The position numbers and the translations under genes are program-made. This document shows, piece by piece, positions 1-7,895 of a DNA stretch of 38,320 nucleotides. The notes beneath the pieces were generated by a model. It was not told where the DNA came from. It saw only the letters and a program-made list of their open reading frames with translations, and ran no database searches. Within the stretch, counting starts at the first letter, position 1; each line of letters starts with the position of its first letter. Origin of the DNA: a virus. The DNA lies in the IMG/VR virus record IMGVR_UViG_3300029910_000060, positions 1 through 38,320 of that record; one strand, written 5' to 3'.

Positions 1-212
1 TGGCGCAAGTCGGCTCGACTGTTGTGCTTCGCGTCATCAATAGTTCGGGCGGCGCATTCGCGTGGACCGTCACCACGAATACCGGTTGGACGCTTAGCGG
101 CACGCAAAGCATCGCGCAGAACACATGGCGCGACTTTATCGTTCAATTGACAAACGTCGGCACGACGCCTACCGCAACGATTCAGTCGGTCGGCACCGGC
201 ACCCAATCGTAA
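1..212 (+). CDS. 3' part of head/structural protein gene that begins at 37887
   Basis: This is the C-terminal 69 codons (reading from base 3) of a gene cut by the contig ends. Bases 2-127 are identical to 38195-38320 and the frame is continuous, so the whole protein is about 172 residues. This part is Ser/Thr/Gly/Asn-rich with alternating hydrophobic residues, as in beta-sandwich virion proteins. I recognise no family. It lies 10 bases upstream of the scaffold-like gene in the capsid operon, which suggests a head decoration or head-fibre role (inference). The first base (T) differs from the matching base at the right end (A), changing one codon from CAG to CTG. Confidence 0.75.
   Translation, partial: AQVGSTVVLRVINSSGGAFAWTVTTNTGWTLSGTQSIAQNTWRDFIVQLTNVGTTPTATIQSVGTGTQS
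2..127. repeat. Left copy of 126-bp terminal direct repeat
   Basis: Bases 2-127 match 38195-38320 without a mismatch, and base 1 does not match. The repeat lies inside a coding sequence and its length is close to a common assembler k-mer size. It is therefore more likely the overlap left when a circular or circularly permuted genome was assembled than a biological terminal repeat. Confidence 0.9.
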
Positions 213-222
213 AGGCAAGACA

Positions 223-942
223 ATGAATAAGCTGCTTAAAAAGCTGCTAGGCCTTCTCTTTCCGGGGATTGACGGCGATGCTGATGACCTTCCTGACGAC
301 ATTGACCCACCTGATTCCGTCGATGATGGTATTGACGATCTTCCTGACGATGAGTTGCCTGACGATCCTCCTGCACGGCAGACAGCATCGCGCCGTGATG
401 ATACTGCTGACCGTTTGGCTCGGGTGGAGGCTGAAGTCGAACGCAGAGGCCGCGCAGCGGAAGAGCGGGAACGTTCGACACGCGCACCAGCGGTAGACGC
501 GGAGTTCCAGCGCGAAGAAGAGCGCTTGCGCGCCGCCGACGTGTCGGAAATGGAACGCTGGCAGATCCAGGCAAACCGCACGTTGCGGGCTACGCAAGCC
601 GAAGCACGGCAAGCGATGTTCCAGGCACAAGACATGTCGGATCGCACGCGCTTCGAATCGAAGATCGCAAGCGAACCGCGCCGCGCGAAGTACACCGAGC
701 GCGTGGAAGAGGAAGTCAGGAAGGCGCAATCGCGCGGTCAGATGGCTTCCCGTGAAGACGTGTATTACTGGATGCTCGGCAAGGATATTGCGGACGGCAA
801 GCTGAAGCCCAAAGCGAAAGCCTCGCCGACAGCCGGCGTACCGCGCGGCCGGACGCCCGGAGTGCGCAGCGACGTTCAGCGAGGAGGGGCGAAGTCGGAT
901 CACGAAAAGCGCGCCGCTCGTCTCGCGAACATGAATATTTAA
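223..942 (+). CDS. Scaffold-like acidic coiled-coil protein upstream of the capsid gene
   Basis: The 239-residue protein begins with a short hydrophobic segment carrying LLFPGIDG. An Asp/Pro-rich stretch follows (about residues 18-50), then a long highly charged Glu/Arg/Ala/Gln helical region (about 60-175) with coiled-coil character and a basic Gly/Arg/Lys tail. Its place 15 bases before the major capsid gene, its charge and its predicted helicity are typical of capsid scaffolding proteins. I see no protease motif. The N-terminal LFPG segment is shared with the proteins encoded on either side, which may mark a common assembly interaction. Scaffold function is inferred from composition and position only. 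Confidence 0.6.
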   Translation: MNKLLKKLLGLLFPGIDGDADDLPDDIDPPDSVDDGIDDLPDDELPDDPPARQTASRRDDTADRLARVEAEVERRGRAAEERERSTRAPAVDAEFQREEERLRAADVSEMERWQIQANRTLRATQAEARQAMFQAQDMSDRTRFESKIASEPRRAKYTERVEEEVRKAQSRGQMASREDVYYWMLGKDIADGKLKPKAKASPTAGVPRGRTPGVRSDVQRGGAKSDHEKRAARLANMNI

Positions 943-957
943 CCCTGAGAGGAAACC

Positions 958-2376
958 ATGTCCTTCCGTAAATTGGCCCTCCTTTGGGCTTCGCTGTTCC
1001 CCGGCGTAACGAATCAATCGACCAGCTTTACTGCTGACGTTGAAGCGTACATTCAAGAAGAAGTCGAACCGCTTGCGCGCCGCCAACTGGTCGCGTACCA
1101 GTTCGGCAAGCCGCTCAAGCTCGATACGAATCGCGGCACGACGTACACGGCTTCGCGCTACCAGCGCTTGCCGCTCCCGTTCGCGCCCTTGCAAGAAGGC
1201 GTGGCACCCCCCGGCGAAGCGATGACTTTGCAACAAGTCTCGGCCACCGCGCAACAGTGGGGCGATCGCGTCATCATCACTGACGTGGCGAACCTGACCA
1301 TCAAGCACCCGCTGTTTCAACAGGCGTGCGAACTGGTCGCGTTGCAACTGCCGGAAACGCTGGAACGCAATACGTTCAACACGCTGATGGCAGCTACCCA
1401 GGTGAACTTCGCCAACGCGAAGACGAGCCGCGCGAACTTGCTGGCTACCGACGTGATGACGCCGCACGAGAACAACCGCATTGTCGGTTCGTTTCTCACC
1501 TACGGCGTACCCCGCTTCCTAGGCGACGAGCGCGAAGACATGATGATCGAGGCCGGCGCATACCGCGACCCTTCGAAGTCGCCCGCCGTCATGCAGCACT
1601 ACATCGGGCTGATCCATCCGCTGTCCGCGCAAGACATGCGCGAAAACACGACGGTCGCCACCGCCTGGTCCTACAGCGATGTGAACCGCCTGTATAACAA
1701 TGAACTCGGACCCTTCGGCGGCACGCGTTTCGTTGAGTCGAACATGATGCCCTACTGGACCGGCGCGGCTCAGATCAACGGCACGGCATCGGCCTCGGGC
1801 GGCACGCTCGCGACCAACGCGGGATACCAGATCATCGTGACCGCAGCGCCCGCGCAAACGTCCGTTGAGCAGGTGATTTATCAGGTGTCGAACGCGATCA
1901 GCGTCACCGGCCCCACGGGTTCGATCAGCGTCACGCTGCCGCAACTGGCCGGGTACATCTTCAACGTGTACATCGGTACGTCCGCCACGCCGGGTAACCT
2001 CGCTACGGCTATCGGCCTGGGCGTACCGGTTACCGGCCCACTCGCCGGACAAGCCACACAGTTGCAGCCGAACCAGACCGTCACCCTGACGGGCATCGGC
2101 GTAGCGCAAACGCCGCCTGCCGCCCCCGCTACGGGCGTGAGCGTGTTCCCGACGATCTTCATCGGTAACCACTCGTACGGCCAAGTGCTGCTCGAAAATC
2201 CCGAGTTCCACTACCTGACGGGCGCCGACAAGTCGGATCCGCTGAACCAAACGCGCGTCGTGTCGTGGAAGGTGTTCTACGGCTCGATCATCCTGAACCA
2301 AGCGTTTCTCGCGCGCGTTGAAGCCGGTTCGGGCTTCGCTCCGGGCTATACTGCTGGCACCGTAACCACCCCGTAA
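958..2376 (+). CDS. Major capsid protein, N4-gp56-like family
   Basis: The 472-residue protein has the hallmarks of the N4-gp56 major capsid family (HK97 fold). These are an N-terminal alpha/beta segment ending in a Trp-Gly-Asp strand (101-103), the central QHYIGLIHP-like stretch (213-221) followed by the DMREN helix start, and a C-terminal WKVFYGSIILNQAF segment (437-450). Between about residues 272 and 395 lies an extra Gly/Thr/Ser/Pro-rich beta domain including a YIFNVYIGTS Fn3-like strand (333-342), which I read as an insertion exposed on the capsid. The N-terminus carries the SLFPGV version of the motif shared with the two preceding genes. An SD (GAGAGGAAACC) precedes the ATG. It is probably the most abundant virion protein. 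Confidence 0.85.
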   Translation: MSFRKLALLWASLFPGVTNQSTSFTADVEAYIQEEVEPLARRQLVAYQFGKPLKLDTNRGTTYTASRYQRLPLPFAPLQEGVAPPGEAMTLQQVSATAQQWGDRVIITDVANLTIKHPLFQQACELVALQLPETLERNTFNTLMAATQVNFANAKTSRANLLATDVMTPHENNRIVGSFLTYGVPRFLGDEREDMMIEAGAYRDPSKSPAVMQHYIGLIHPLSAQDMRENTTVATAWSYSDVNRLYNNELGPFGGTRFVESNMMPYWTGAAQINGTASASGGTLATNAGYQIIVTAAPAQTSVEQVIYQVSNAISVTGPTGSISVTLPQLAGYIFNVYIGTSATPGNLATAIGLGVPVTGPLAGQATQLQPNQTVTLTGIGVAQTPPAAPATGVSVFPTIFIGNHSYGQVLLENPEFHYLTGADKSDPLNQTRVVSWKVFYGSIILNQAFLARVEAGSGFAPGYTAGTVTTP

Positions 2377-2387
2377 TCGAGGAACAG

Positions 2388-2870
2388 ATGCCACCGCGCA
2401 CGCCCCACGACCCGTCGAAAGACGGGGAAGAAGATGAGTTGAACGCAAGCGCTTCGACGGAAACGCCGGAGCAGCTTAAAGCCCGGATCGCGGACCTTGA
2501 AGCGCAATTGCGCTTGTCGGTCGGCGCGCGCTTGATCGCGGAGGAAGAGAGTTCGCGCTTGTCGGCGCAAGCTCAGTCTTCGATGTTCACGACCAACGTC
2601 ACGGAGCGTTTCTCCCGCGTCGCGGAGGACGGATCGGACGTGTACTGGTATCGTATCGATCTCGCGCCGTGCGGCGGGACCGAGATCCGGATCAACGGCG
2701 TTCCGTACTATCACGGGTCAACCTACGAGTTCCGTACCGACTTGCTGCGCACGGTGAAAGAGATTGTGTCGCGCACGTGGGATCACGAGAACAACATCAT
2801 GGGCTCCAACGAGAACGTGTATAAAGTTGCGCAAGACCGCGTTCTGCGCGGCGGCGAACGTAGACACTAA
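2388..2870 (+). CDS. Unknown virion-operon protein with N-terminal coiled coil
   Basis: I do not recognise a family for this 160-residue protein. The first 25 residues are charged and probably disordered. Residues 25-65 are Leu/Ala/Glu-rich and should form a coiled coil, and the rest is a compact mixed alpha/beta region with a VYWYRIDL strand and a YYHGSTYEF strand. It sits 11 bases after the capsid gene with a GAGGAA SD, among head and connector genes. A minor head, decoration or head-completion role is the simplest guess. Confidence 0.6.
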   Translation: MPPRTPHDPSKDGEEDELNASASTETPEQLKARIADLEAQLRLSVGARLIAEEESSRLSAQAQSSMFTTNVTERFSRVAEDGSDVYWYRIDLAPCGGTEIRINGVPYYHGSTYEFRTDLLRTVKEIVSRTWDHENNIMGSNENVYKVAQDRVLRGGERRH

Positions 2871-2878
2871 GAGGAATC

Positions 2879-3262
2879 ATGGAAGAAAAAGTCGCAGTTT
2901 TGGGTAACTTCCAAATCAATATGCCGGGGCCGAACGGCGCTTCGCTGTCGATCAGTGGCTATCTGTACGCCGACGAGTCGCAAGACTCGTTGAACGAGCG
3001 GATGGACCTGTGCCGCGATTCGCTCGCGCGCCAGCAGCAAGCGCTTGAAATCCCCGTACTGGAAGAGCGGCTCGGCCAGCTGGAGCGTACGAAGATCCAG
3101 ATCATGGAAGCGTATGCCGACTTGATGGAAAAGCAAAAGCGCAAGCAATTGCCGTCCGCTGAAGCGTCGCACCTCAAGAACTACCCGACGCAGATCAAAC
3201 ACATCGACGAAGAAATCGCCAAGGGCAAGGCGAAGATTGGCCTGGTCAAGAAGGCGGCGTAA
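2879..3262 (+). CDS. Unknown small helical protein of the head operon
   Basis: The protein has 127 residues: a short beta-rich start (residues 1-30) and then almost continuous charged helix (about 33-125) with Leu/Glu/Lys/Gln heptad-like spacing. The SD AGAGGAATC lies just upstream, and the stop overlaps the next start as TAATG, so the two are probably translationally coupled. No family is recognised. The position suggests a head-completion or assembly factor. Confidence 0.6.
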   Translation: MEEKVAVLGNFQINMPGPNGASLSISGYLYADESQDSLNERMDLCRDSLARQQQALEIPVLEERLGQLERTKIQIMEAYADLMEKQKRKQLPSAEASHLKNYPTQIKHIDEEIAKGKAKIGLVKKAA

Positions 3263-3972
3263 TGGCGTATCTGACGTCACAGCAAATTGTCTCTCTCGCG
3301 TGCTCGATCGCGAAGTGCCCCGGCTTCCTCGCGCAGGGCGGGCAGTTTCTGAACATGACGTTGGAAGACTTGTGGTTGCACCGTGACCTGAAGATTAACC
3401 GGGTCACGGAATTTATCACGGTGCAAGCTAATAATTACGGCCCTTTCACGCTGCCGCAGAACTACCAGCGGACCTACGATCTGTTCTTTCAGCAGAACAA
3501 CTTGCCGTACTTCCTGAATCCGATCAGTACGGAAGAGTACGATCAGGAATTTAAAGACCCGTCGATTGCGAACTACCCCTACGAGTTCATGACGACGCTG
3601 TTTGACGAGACGACAGCGCTTCAGCAAGTGCCGCCGTCCGCCGGTAACCTGTACATCTACCCGCAGTCGTCGGGCGCGATCACGCTTACGCACCGGTACA
3701 TGGTGAAGCAGCCGGATATCTCCGCGCCTGAGTCGTCGCAGATCATCCCGTGGTTCCCCGATCAGGATTACTTGATCACGGCCACCGCTGCGCGATTGAT
3801 GCAGATTACGGACGATTCGCGCCGCGACAAGTTTCTTGCCGATATGGACAAAATGTTGCGCATCCAACTGATTATGCAGGGGGATGAGCAAAAGGTGGTG
3901 AACAGTGTCCGCCTAGATCCTAGACGTTTCCATTCGAACCGCAGTCTAAAGCCGACGAAGATTACGAATTGA
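3262..3972 (+). CDS. Probable head-to-tail connector (adaptor) protein
   Basis: The 236-residue protein opens with helices (LTSQQIVSLACSIAK), then an aromatic beta region with a TLPQNYQRTYDLFF segment, and ends with helices and a basic tail. This size and order resemble adaptor or gatekeeper proteins that follow capsid genes in podoviruses (P22 gp4-type or T7 gp11-type), but I see no diagnostic motif. It is coupled to the preceding gene by a one-base overlap. Its TGA abuts the TAA of the antisense HNH gene. The next rightward gene after that insertion is the nozzle-like protein, consistent with a connector block. Confidence 0.55.
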   Translation: MAYLTSQQIVSLACSIAKCPGFLAQGGQFLNMTLEDLWLHRDLKINRVTEFITVQANNYGPFTLPQNYQRTYDLFFQQNNLPYFLNPISTEEYDQEFKDPSIANYPYEFMTTLFDETTALQQVPPSAGNLYIYPQSSGAITLTHRYMVKQPDISAPESSQIIPWFPDQDYLITATAARLMQITDDSRRDKFLADMDKMLRIQLIMQGDEQKVVNSVRLDPRRFHSNRSLKPTKITN

Positions 3973-4431
3973 TTACAGCCACCCTTCTCCTCGCTTAATG
4001 CGAGTAATGGTCGAATGAACAACGCCTAACTCCTTCGCGATGCTATTACATGACTGCCCGGATTGGATCAGCAAACGAATCTGGGCTACCTGCTCAGCGG
4101 TGAATTTCGCCCTTACGTTTGTCTCGCCAGCAAAACCGCGTGCTCGACGTTTAGCTTTCATATCAGCCATGTTGACCAAATGCGAGCCCAAGAACAGGTG
4201 GTCAGGGTTGACGCAGCAAGTAACGTCGCAGCGATGCAATACGTGCCATTGCCCGGGGTCGTTTTTGTGGATTAACCACGAGAAGCGATGGGCTTTCACT
4301 GGGCGACCGTCGATACCTAATGCGCCGTACCCGTACGCGTCAAGGCCTGCCGTCCACACCCAGCATCCGGCTTCCGGGATGCGCTCGATTTTTTCAAAGA
4401 ACCGTATTACGGGGTCGCGCTTAGCAGGCAT
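3973..4431 (-). CDS. Free-standing HNH endonuclease (homing type)
   Basis: The 152-residue protein contains an HNH_3-type nuclease core: CWVWTAGLDAYGYG, then the KAHRFSWLIH strand, the catalytic VLHRCD histidine, and CVNPDHLFLG with Asn and His. Two Cys pairs (HRCDVTCC region) could bind zinc. A C-terminal helix-turn-helix (EQVAQIRLLI through STITRIKRGEGW) should provide DNA binding. It lies antisense between two virion genes, its stop abuts the upstream gene, and it has its own AAGGAG SD. This is the typical signature of a mobile homing endonuclease that invaded a gap without breaking neighbours. Confidence 0.85.
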   Translation of the reverse strand: MPAKRDPVIRFFEKIERIPEAGCWVWTAGLDAYGYGALGIDGRPVKAHRFSWLIHKNDPGQWHVLHRCDVTCCVNPDHLFLGSHLVNMADMKAKRRARGFAGETNVRAKFTAEQVAQIRLLIQSGQSCNSIAKELGVVHSTITRIKRGEGWL

Positions 4432-4479
4432 TGTCTTTCTCCTTGTTTGTCTGTTTCACTATAACAAGGAATTTTCAAA

Positions 4480-6102
4480 ATGCCAATAGCAAGATCCTAC
4501 CCGGTTCAGCTCACGCCGAAAGGTTTGTGTGATGCTTACGACTCGTCACAAGCATTTCCCGGCGCATGCCGCGCGCTCACGAACCTGATATTCGACCGGG
4601 GAAACCCTGAACTAGTCGTGTCACGCCCCGGCGTCGGCGCGGCGGTAACCACGTTTGCGGGCTTCACGACGCCGACGTTCGTTTCGGTGTTCATTACGAT
4701 TGGCGCCATGGTTTACGGCATGGTTTCGACCGGGCGTAACCCAGGCTTTGACGAGCCCTTCGCTTATAACCTGCTTACGAACTTATTCGTCACGATCTCC
4801 GGGGTGAACTCCGCTAACGTGCCCGCGTCTCCCGCGACTTCGGGCGCGTGGACACCGCCCACGATGGCGGTAATCAGCACGAAGATTATCGTAACGCATC
4901 CGGGGTTTAGCGGCGTCGGCGCAGGTTTTTTCGGCGTCATTGACATATCGACGCCTGCTACACCCGCATGGTCTGCGGCAAACACCGCGACGAACGCCTT
5001 GCCGGGAGTGCCGACTTCGGTCGCGAACTTCAATAACCGGGCGTGGTTCTCGGTCGCCAACATCGACTATTTCAGCGATGTGCTTGCGCCGACTACCCGC
5101 ACAAACGCTACACAGTCCGTCACCCTGGGCGACACGACGCCGATCACCGCGCAGTCGGGTTTGCCTGTCACGACCACTTCTTCGGGGGTGCTCGGCGCGC
5201 TGATCGTGTTTAAAGGCACACAGATTTGGCAGATCACGGGCGATATAACCACGAACAACTTGGCGCTGAACTTCATCTCGCTCACGACGGGCTGCATTGC
5301 ACCTCGAAGTATTTCGCAAGTCCCGTTCGGTATCGTGTTCGCGGGCTTGGACGCGCCTTACGTGCTCAGTTTCTTGGGCGCACTCTCAGCGCTCACGCAC
5401 CAGCTCGGCAGTCAGACGGACGCCGACTTGCAAGTGCCTTTCCAGAATGCCACCGTGCCTTCGCGCATGGCGGCGTCGTTTGCCGGGAACATCTATCGGG
5501 TTTGCGTGCCGACAAGCATTTCGGGTGTTGCGCAAACGAATGACTACTGGTTCGATATCCGGCGCATGCGCTGGAACGGCCCGCACACGTTCGCTTATGA
5601 CTGTGCAGCGGAGCAGGGGAACGGCTTCATCTTGTCGGGGGCGTCGCAAGGCGCAGCACTCTTCAGCAGCGCCTCGGCCCCCGCTCAAAACAGCGTGTAT
5701 AACGACGCCGGTACGCAGTTGAACGTATCGCTCGCGTCGTCTACGTTCCCGAAGACCAACCACATGGCGCAGTTGCAAGTGATCGAGTCAACGCAGGAGT
5801 TGACTTCGACGGGTACGCCAGTCAACTACAACATCACGGCAGTGGATGAGAAAGGCAATACGCTGAACAGCACCTACGTGATGACGCAGGCGGTCGGCGG
5901 CGTGTGGGGGACCGGTACGTGGGGTTCAGGCCTGCTGTGGAGTTCGACGGTGAACGTGCCCCAGGTGTACACGGTCCCGTGGTCCGCGCCCTTGGTGTTT
6001 CAGAAGATGGCTCTAAGCATCACGGCCACGTCTTCGAGCAGCCTTTCGATAGGCACTTTCTACGCACGCTATCAGGACACCGGTTATACCGGCCAGGGAT
6101 AA
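4480..6102 (+). CDS. Large beta-rich virion protein, probable tail nozzle/hub
   Basis: The 540-residue protein is rich in Thr, Ser, Ala, Gly and Val, with many short strands and repeated aromatic-Asn turns, as in beta-propeller or nozzle proteins. It has no signal peptide or enzymatic motif. Its length and its position directly after the connector candidate are like P22 gp10-type or T7 gp12-type tail hub proteins. The segment QTNDYWFDIRRMRWNGPHTF looks like a propeller blade in such proteins. Assignment rests on context and composition. The SD is AAGGAA. Confidence 0.5.
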   Translation: MPIARSYPVQLTPKGLCDAYDSSQAFPGACRALTNLIFDRGNPELVVSRPGVGAAVTTFAGFTTPTFVSVFITIGAMVYGMVSTGRNPGFDEPFAYNLLTNLFVTISGVNSANVPASPATSGAWTPPTMAVISTKIIVTHPGFSGVGAGFFGVIDISTPATPAWSAANTATNALPGVPTSVANFNNRAWFSVANIDYFSDVLAPTTRTNATQSVTLGDTTPITAQSGLPVTTTSSGVLGALIVFKGTQIWQITGDITTNNLALNFISLTTGCIAPRSISQVPFGIVFAGLDAPYVLSFLGALSALTHQLGSQTDADLQVPFQNATVPSRMAASFAGNIYRVCVPTSISGVAQTNDYWFDIRRMRWNGPHTFAYDCAAEQGNGFILSGASQGAALFSSASAPAQNSVYNDAGTQLNVSLASSTFPKTNHMAQLQVIESTQELTSTGTPVNYNITAVDEKGNTLNSTYVMTQAVGGVWGTGTWGSGLLWSSTVNVPQVYTVPWSAPLVFQKMALSITATSSSSLSIGTFYARYQDTGYTGQG

Positions 6103-6105
6103 ATC

Positions 6106-6840
6106 ATGCCAATCATCGGTACGCTTCCGAACAACATTCAAGACGGGCAGATTATCGACGCTGTTCCTGTCATGGCGGATTTCAACTTCATCGTCAATCA
6201 GGTGAACGCGAACGCGCAGCAAAACACCGTACCTTCTACCGGCGCGCTGATTGCGGTTCGCCAATTCATTACCAGCACTACGTACACGCCGACACTCGGC
6301 ACGAACAGCATCATCGCTGAGATGGTCGGCGGCGGCGGCGGCGGCGGCGGTGCGCCGGCAACAGGCGCTTCTCAGGTATCGGCAGGTGGCCCCGGCGGCG
6401 CCGGCGGTTACTTGCGGCAATACGCGATTACCGGGTTCAGTGGCGTCACCCTGACTGTCGGCACGGGCGGGGCAGGCGGCACGGGCGCCGCTGGCTCGAA
6501 CGGTACGGCGTCGGCTCTTGCGCTAAACGGAGGCACCGTCCAGGCGAACGGGGGTTTCGGCGGCACACTGGCCGGCCCCGGAACACTTGCTTTGGGCCCT
6601 CCGGGTGCAGGTGGCATCACCACACCGGGAAACATCGTCAGCAGTACAGGCGCTCAGGCAGGGTTCAGTTCGCTTGCTTCACAAACCCTTGGGCTATTAG
6701 CCGCAGCCGGAGGCCCGCCGTCCGTACTTGGGCCTAGTTTCGGCGCAGGCGGTGCGGGGAGTGCCGCCGGCGGAAGTTCAGGAGGAGCAACGGGCGGCGC
6801 GGGAGCCCAAGGTGTCGTAATCATCTACGAATACGCCTAA
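6106..6840 (+). CDS. Glycine-rich tail fibre / receptor-binding protein
   Basis: The 244-residue protein has an N-terminal part of about 70 residues (possible virion anchor) followed by a Gly-rich domain. The domain has an uninterrupted Gly8 run (residues 75-82) and many GGAGG/GGPGG motifs separated by short strands, and it ends in VVIIYEYA. This matches the Glycine-rich domain of many tail fibre tips, thought to form a polyglycine-II helix sandwich that displays receptor-binding loops. It begins four bases after the nozzle-like gene. The Gly8 is encoded by seven GGC plus one GGT codon, a potential slippage site. Confidence 0.65.
   Translation: MPIIGTLPNNIQDGQIIDAVPVMADFNFIVNQVNANAQQNTVPSTGALIAVRQFITSTTYTPTLGTNSIIAEMVGGGGGGGGAPATGASQVSAGGPGGAGGYLRQYAITGFSGVTLTVGTGGAGGTGAAGSNGTASALALNGGTVQANGGFGGTLAGPGTLALGPPGAGGITTPGNIVSSTGAQAGFSSLASQTLGLLAAAGGPPSVLGPSFGAGGAGSAAGGSSGGATGGAGAQGVVIIYEYA
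6328..6351 (+). repeat. (GGC)7GGT triplet tract in the fibre gene
   Basis: Seven GGC codons and one GGT codon run in tandem inside the Gly-rich fibre gene. Gain or loss of triplets would change Gly-run length without a frameshift. Confidence 0.9.
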
Positions 6841-6862
6841 AATACGCTAAACGGGGAAACTG

Positions 6863-7054
6863 ATGGATGATAGAACGCTCAGCGAAGGCGATGTTAGGGC
6901 CATAGTGGACGAACTTGAAAAACGGGCCACGCAGCGCTTCCAGCTGAACATAGGCCGGGGCGTGATCGGCCTGGCGTGGAAGACGGGGATTTACCTAGTC
7001 ATCTGGCTAGCGGCGTATGGCGCTGGCGGCGGTTTTAAACGGTTTTTCCAATAG
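6863..7054 (+). CDS. Small membrane protein, holin candidate
   Basis: The 63-residue protein has a charged amphipathic N-terminal helix (about 1-30), a single hydrophobic segment (about 33-56, GVIGLAWKTGIYLVIWLAAYG) and a short basic tail (FKRFF). The endolysin encoded 214 bases downstream has no export signal, so the cassette needs a holin. This gene or the one at 7698 is the likely candidate. A GGGGAAA SD precedes the ATG. Confidence 0.5.
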   Translation: MDDRTLSEGDVRAIVDELEKRATQRFQLNIGRGVIGLAWKTGIYLVIWLAAYGAGGGFKRFFQ

Positions 7055-7064
7055 GAGCAACACC

Positions 7065-7271
7065 ATGTTTGCAGCACTCGAAGCGGAATTCAACACCATC
7101 ATTAACGACGCCAAATCGATCGGCGAAAAGCTCGAAGCCCTGGTCGGCCTGCACGCGAAGGTGTCCGCAGTTGAAGCGCTTGCCGCGCCGATGACCGCGA
7201 TCATCGAGGACGCGAGTAAGACGACCGAACAGAAGGTCACGGAAATCCTGACCGCAGTAGGCAAGCTGTGA
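7065..7271 (+). CDS. Small helical protein of the lysis cassette
   Basis: The 68-residue protein is predicted to be fully helical and Ala/Glu/Lys-rich, with no membrane segment. I chose the ATG at 7065 because it follows an AGGAG SD at 7053-7057 and the upstream gene ends at 7054. Its TGA overlaps the GTG start of the endolysin (GTGA), so they are probably coupled. No family is recognised. A regulator of lysis timing or a minor virion protein are both possible. Confidence 0.6.
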   Translation: MFAALEAEFNTIINDAKSIGEKLEALVGLHAKVSAVEALAAPMTAIIEDASKTTEQKVTEILTAVGKL

Positions 7272-7696
7272 ACTACTCCGCGGCAGGCTTAGCGCTTACC
7301 CAAGCGTCGGAAGGCTGCGAACTGACCGCGTATCAGGACTCGGCAGGCGTTTGGACGATCGGCTACGGGCACACCGCCGACGTGCAGCCGGGGGATAGCT
7401 GTACGCAGCAGCAGGCTACGGCGTGGCTTGCCGAGGATATCCAGTGGGCGGCGCACGCGGTGAATCAGTACGTTACCGTACCGCTTACGCAGGGGCAATT
7501 CGATGCCTTGACCGACTTCACGTTCAACTTGGGCGTGGGCAGTCTCGTGCACTCGACACTTCTGCGCTTGCTGAACGCGTCGGACTACGCGGGCGCGGGT
7601 GCGGAGTTCCCGAAGTGGAATATGGCAGGCGGTCACGTTCTCGCGGGCCTGGTTGCGCGCCGCGCCGCCGAACAGGCGATGTTTCTAGGAAATTGA
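7268..7696 (+). CDS. Endolysin, T4-type lysozyme (GH24)
   Basis: The 142-residue protein cleaves the glycan strand of peptidoglycan at the end of infection. The catalytic triad is visible as E15 (SEGC), D24 (YQDSAG) and T30 (WTIGYGHT), with the same 9 and 6 residue spacing as E11, D20 and T26 of T4 lysozyme. The C-terminal LTDFTFNLGVGSL and ALARR-like (LVARRAAE) motifs are also standard. It has no signal peptide or SAR anchor, so release depends on a holin. The start is GTG, coupled to the preceding gene by a four-base overlap. Confidence 0.93.
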   Translation: MNYSAAGLALTQASEGCELTAYQDSAGVWTIGYGHTADVQPGDSCTQQQATAWLAEDIQWAAHAVNQYVTVPLTQGQFDALTDFTFNLGVGSLVHSTLLRLLNASDYAGAGAEFPKWNMAGGHVLAGLVARRAAEQAMFLGN

Positions 7697-7697
7697 T

Positions 7698-7895
7698 GTG
7701 CGCTTACCGAATACGACGAAACTGTGGTCTAACGTCGCCTACGCAGCGGCCACGGTGTGTTTCGTCAAAGCGAACTGGGCCGCAATCGCACCCGGTGACA
7801 TATGGGCCGTTTATCTCGCGGTGGTCGGGCTTCACGCGACAGCCGACACATTGATTCAATTGCGATACGGCCCCCGAAAGGATGATCCAGCATGA
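7698..7895 (+). CDS. Small hydrophobic protein, second holin candidate
   Basis: The 65-residue protein contains two moderately hydrophobic stretches (about 12-30 and 34-50) separated by a short polar turn, and a basic tail (RYGPRK). It starts at GTG 7698 just after the endolysin stop and overlaps the Rz start by four bases. A two-span class II holin or an antiholin would fit this place, but the hydrophobicity is modest and I know no specific family. Confidence 0.5.
   Translation: MRLPNTTKLWSNVAYAAATVCFVKANWAAIAPGDIWAVYLAVVGLHATADTLIQLRYGPRKDDPA

Noticed and set aside
247-1467. Long leftward open frame of about 400 codons opposite the scaffold and capsid genes
   Set aside because: It is Arg/His/Leu-rich antisense sequence of high-GC coding DNA, has no SD or recognisable domain, and covers two well-supported genes.
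1519-2448. Leftward open frame of about 300 codons opposite the capsid gene
   Set aside because: Arg-rich antisense shadow with no motif, no SD and no neighbours in the same direction.
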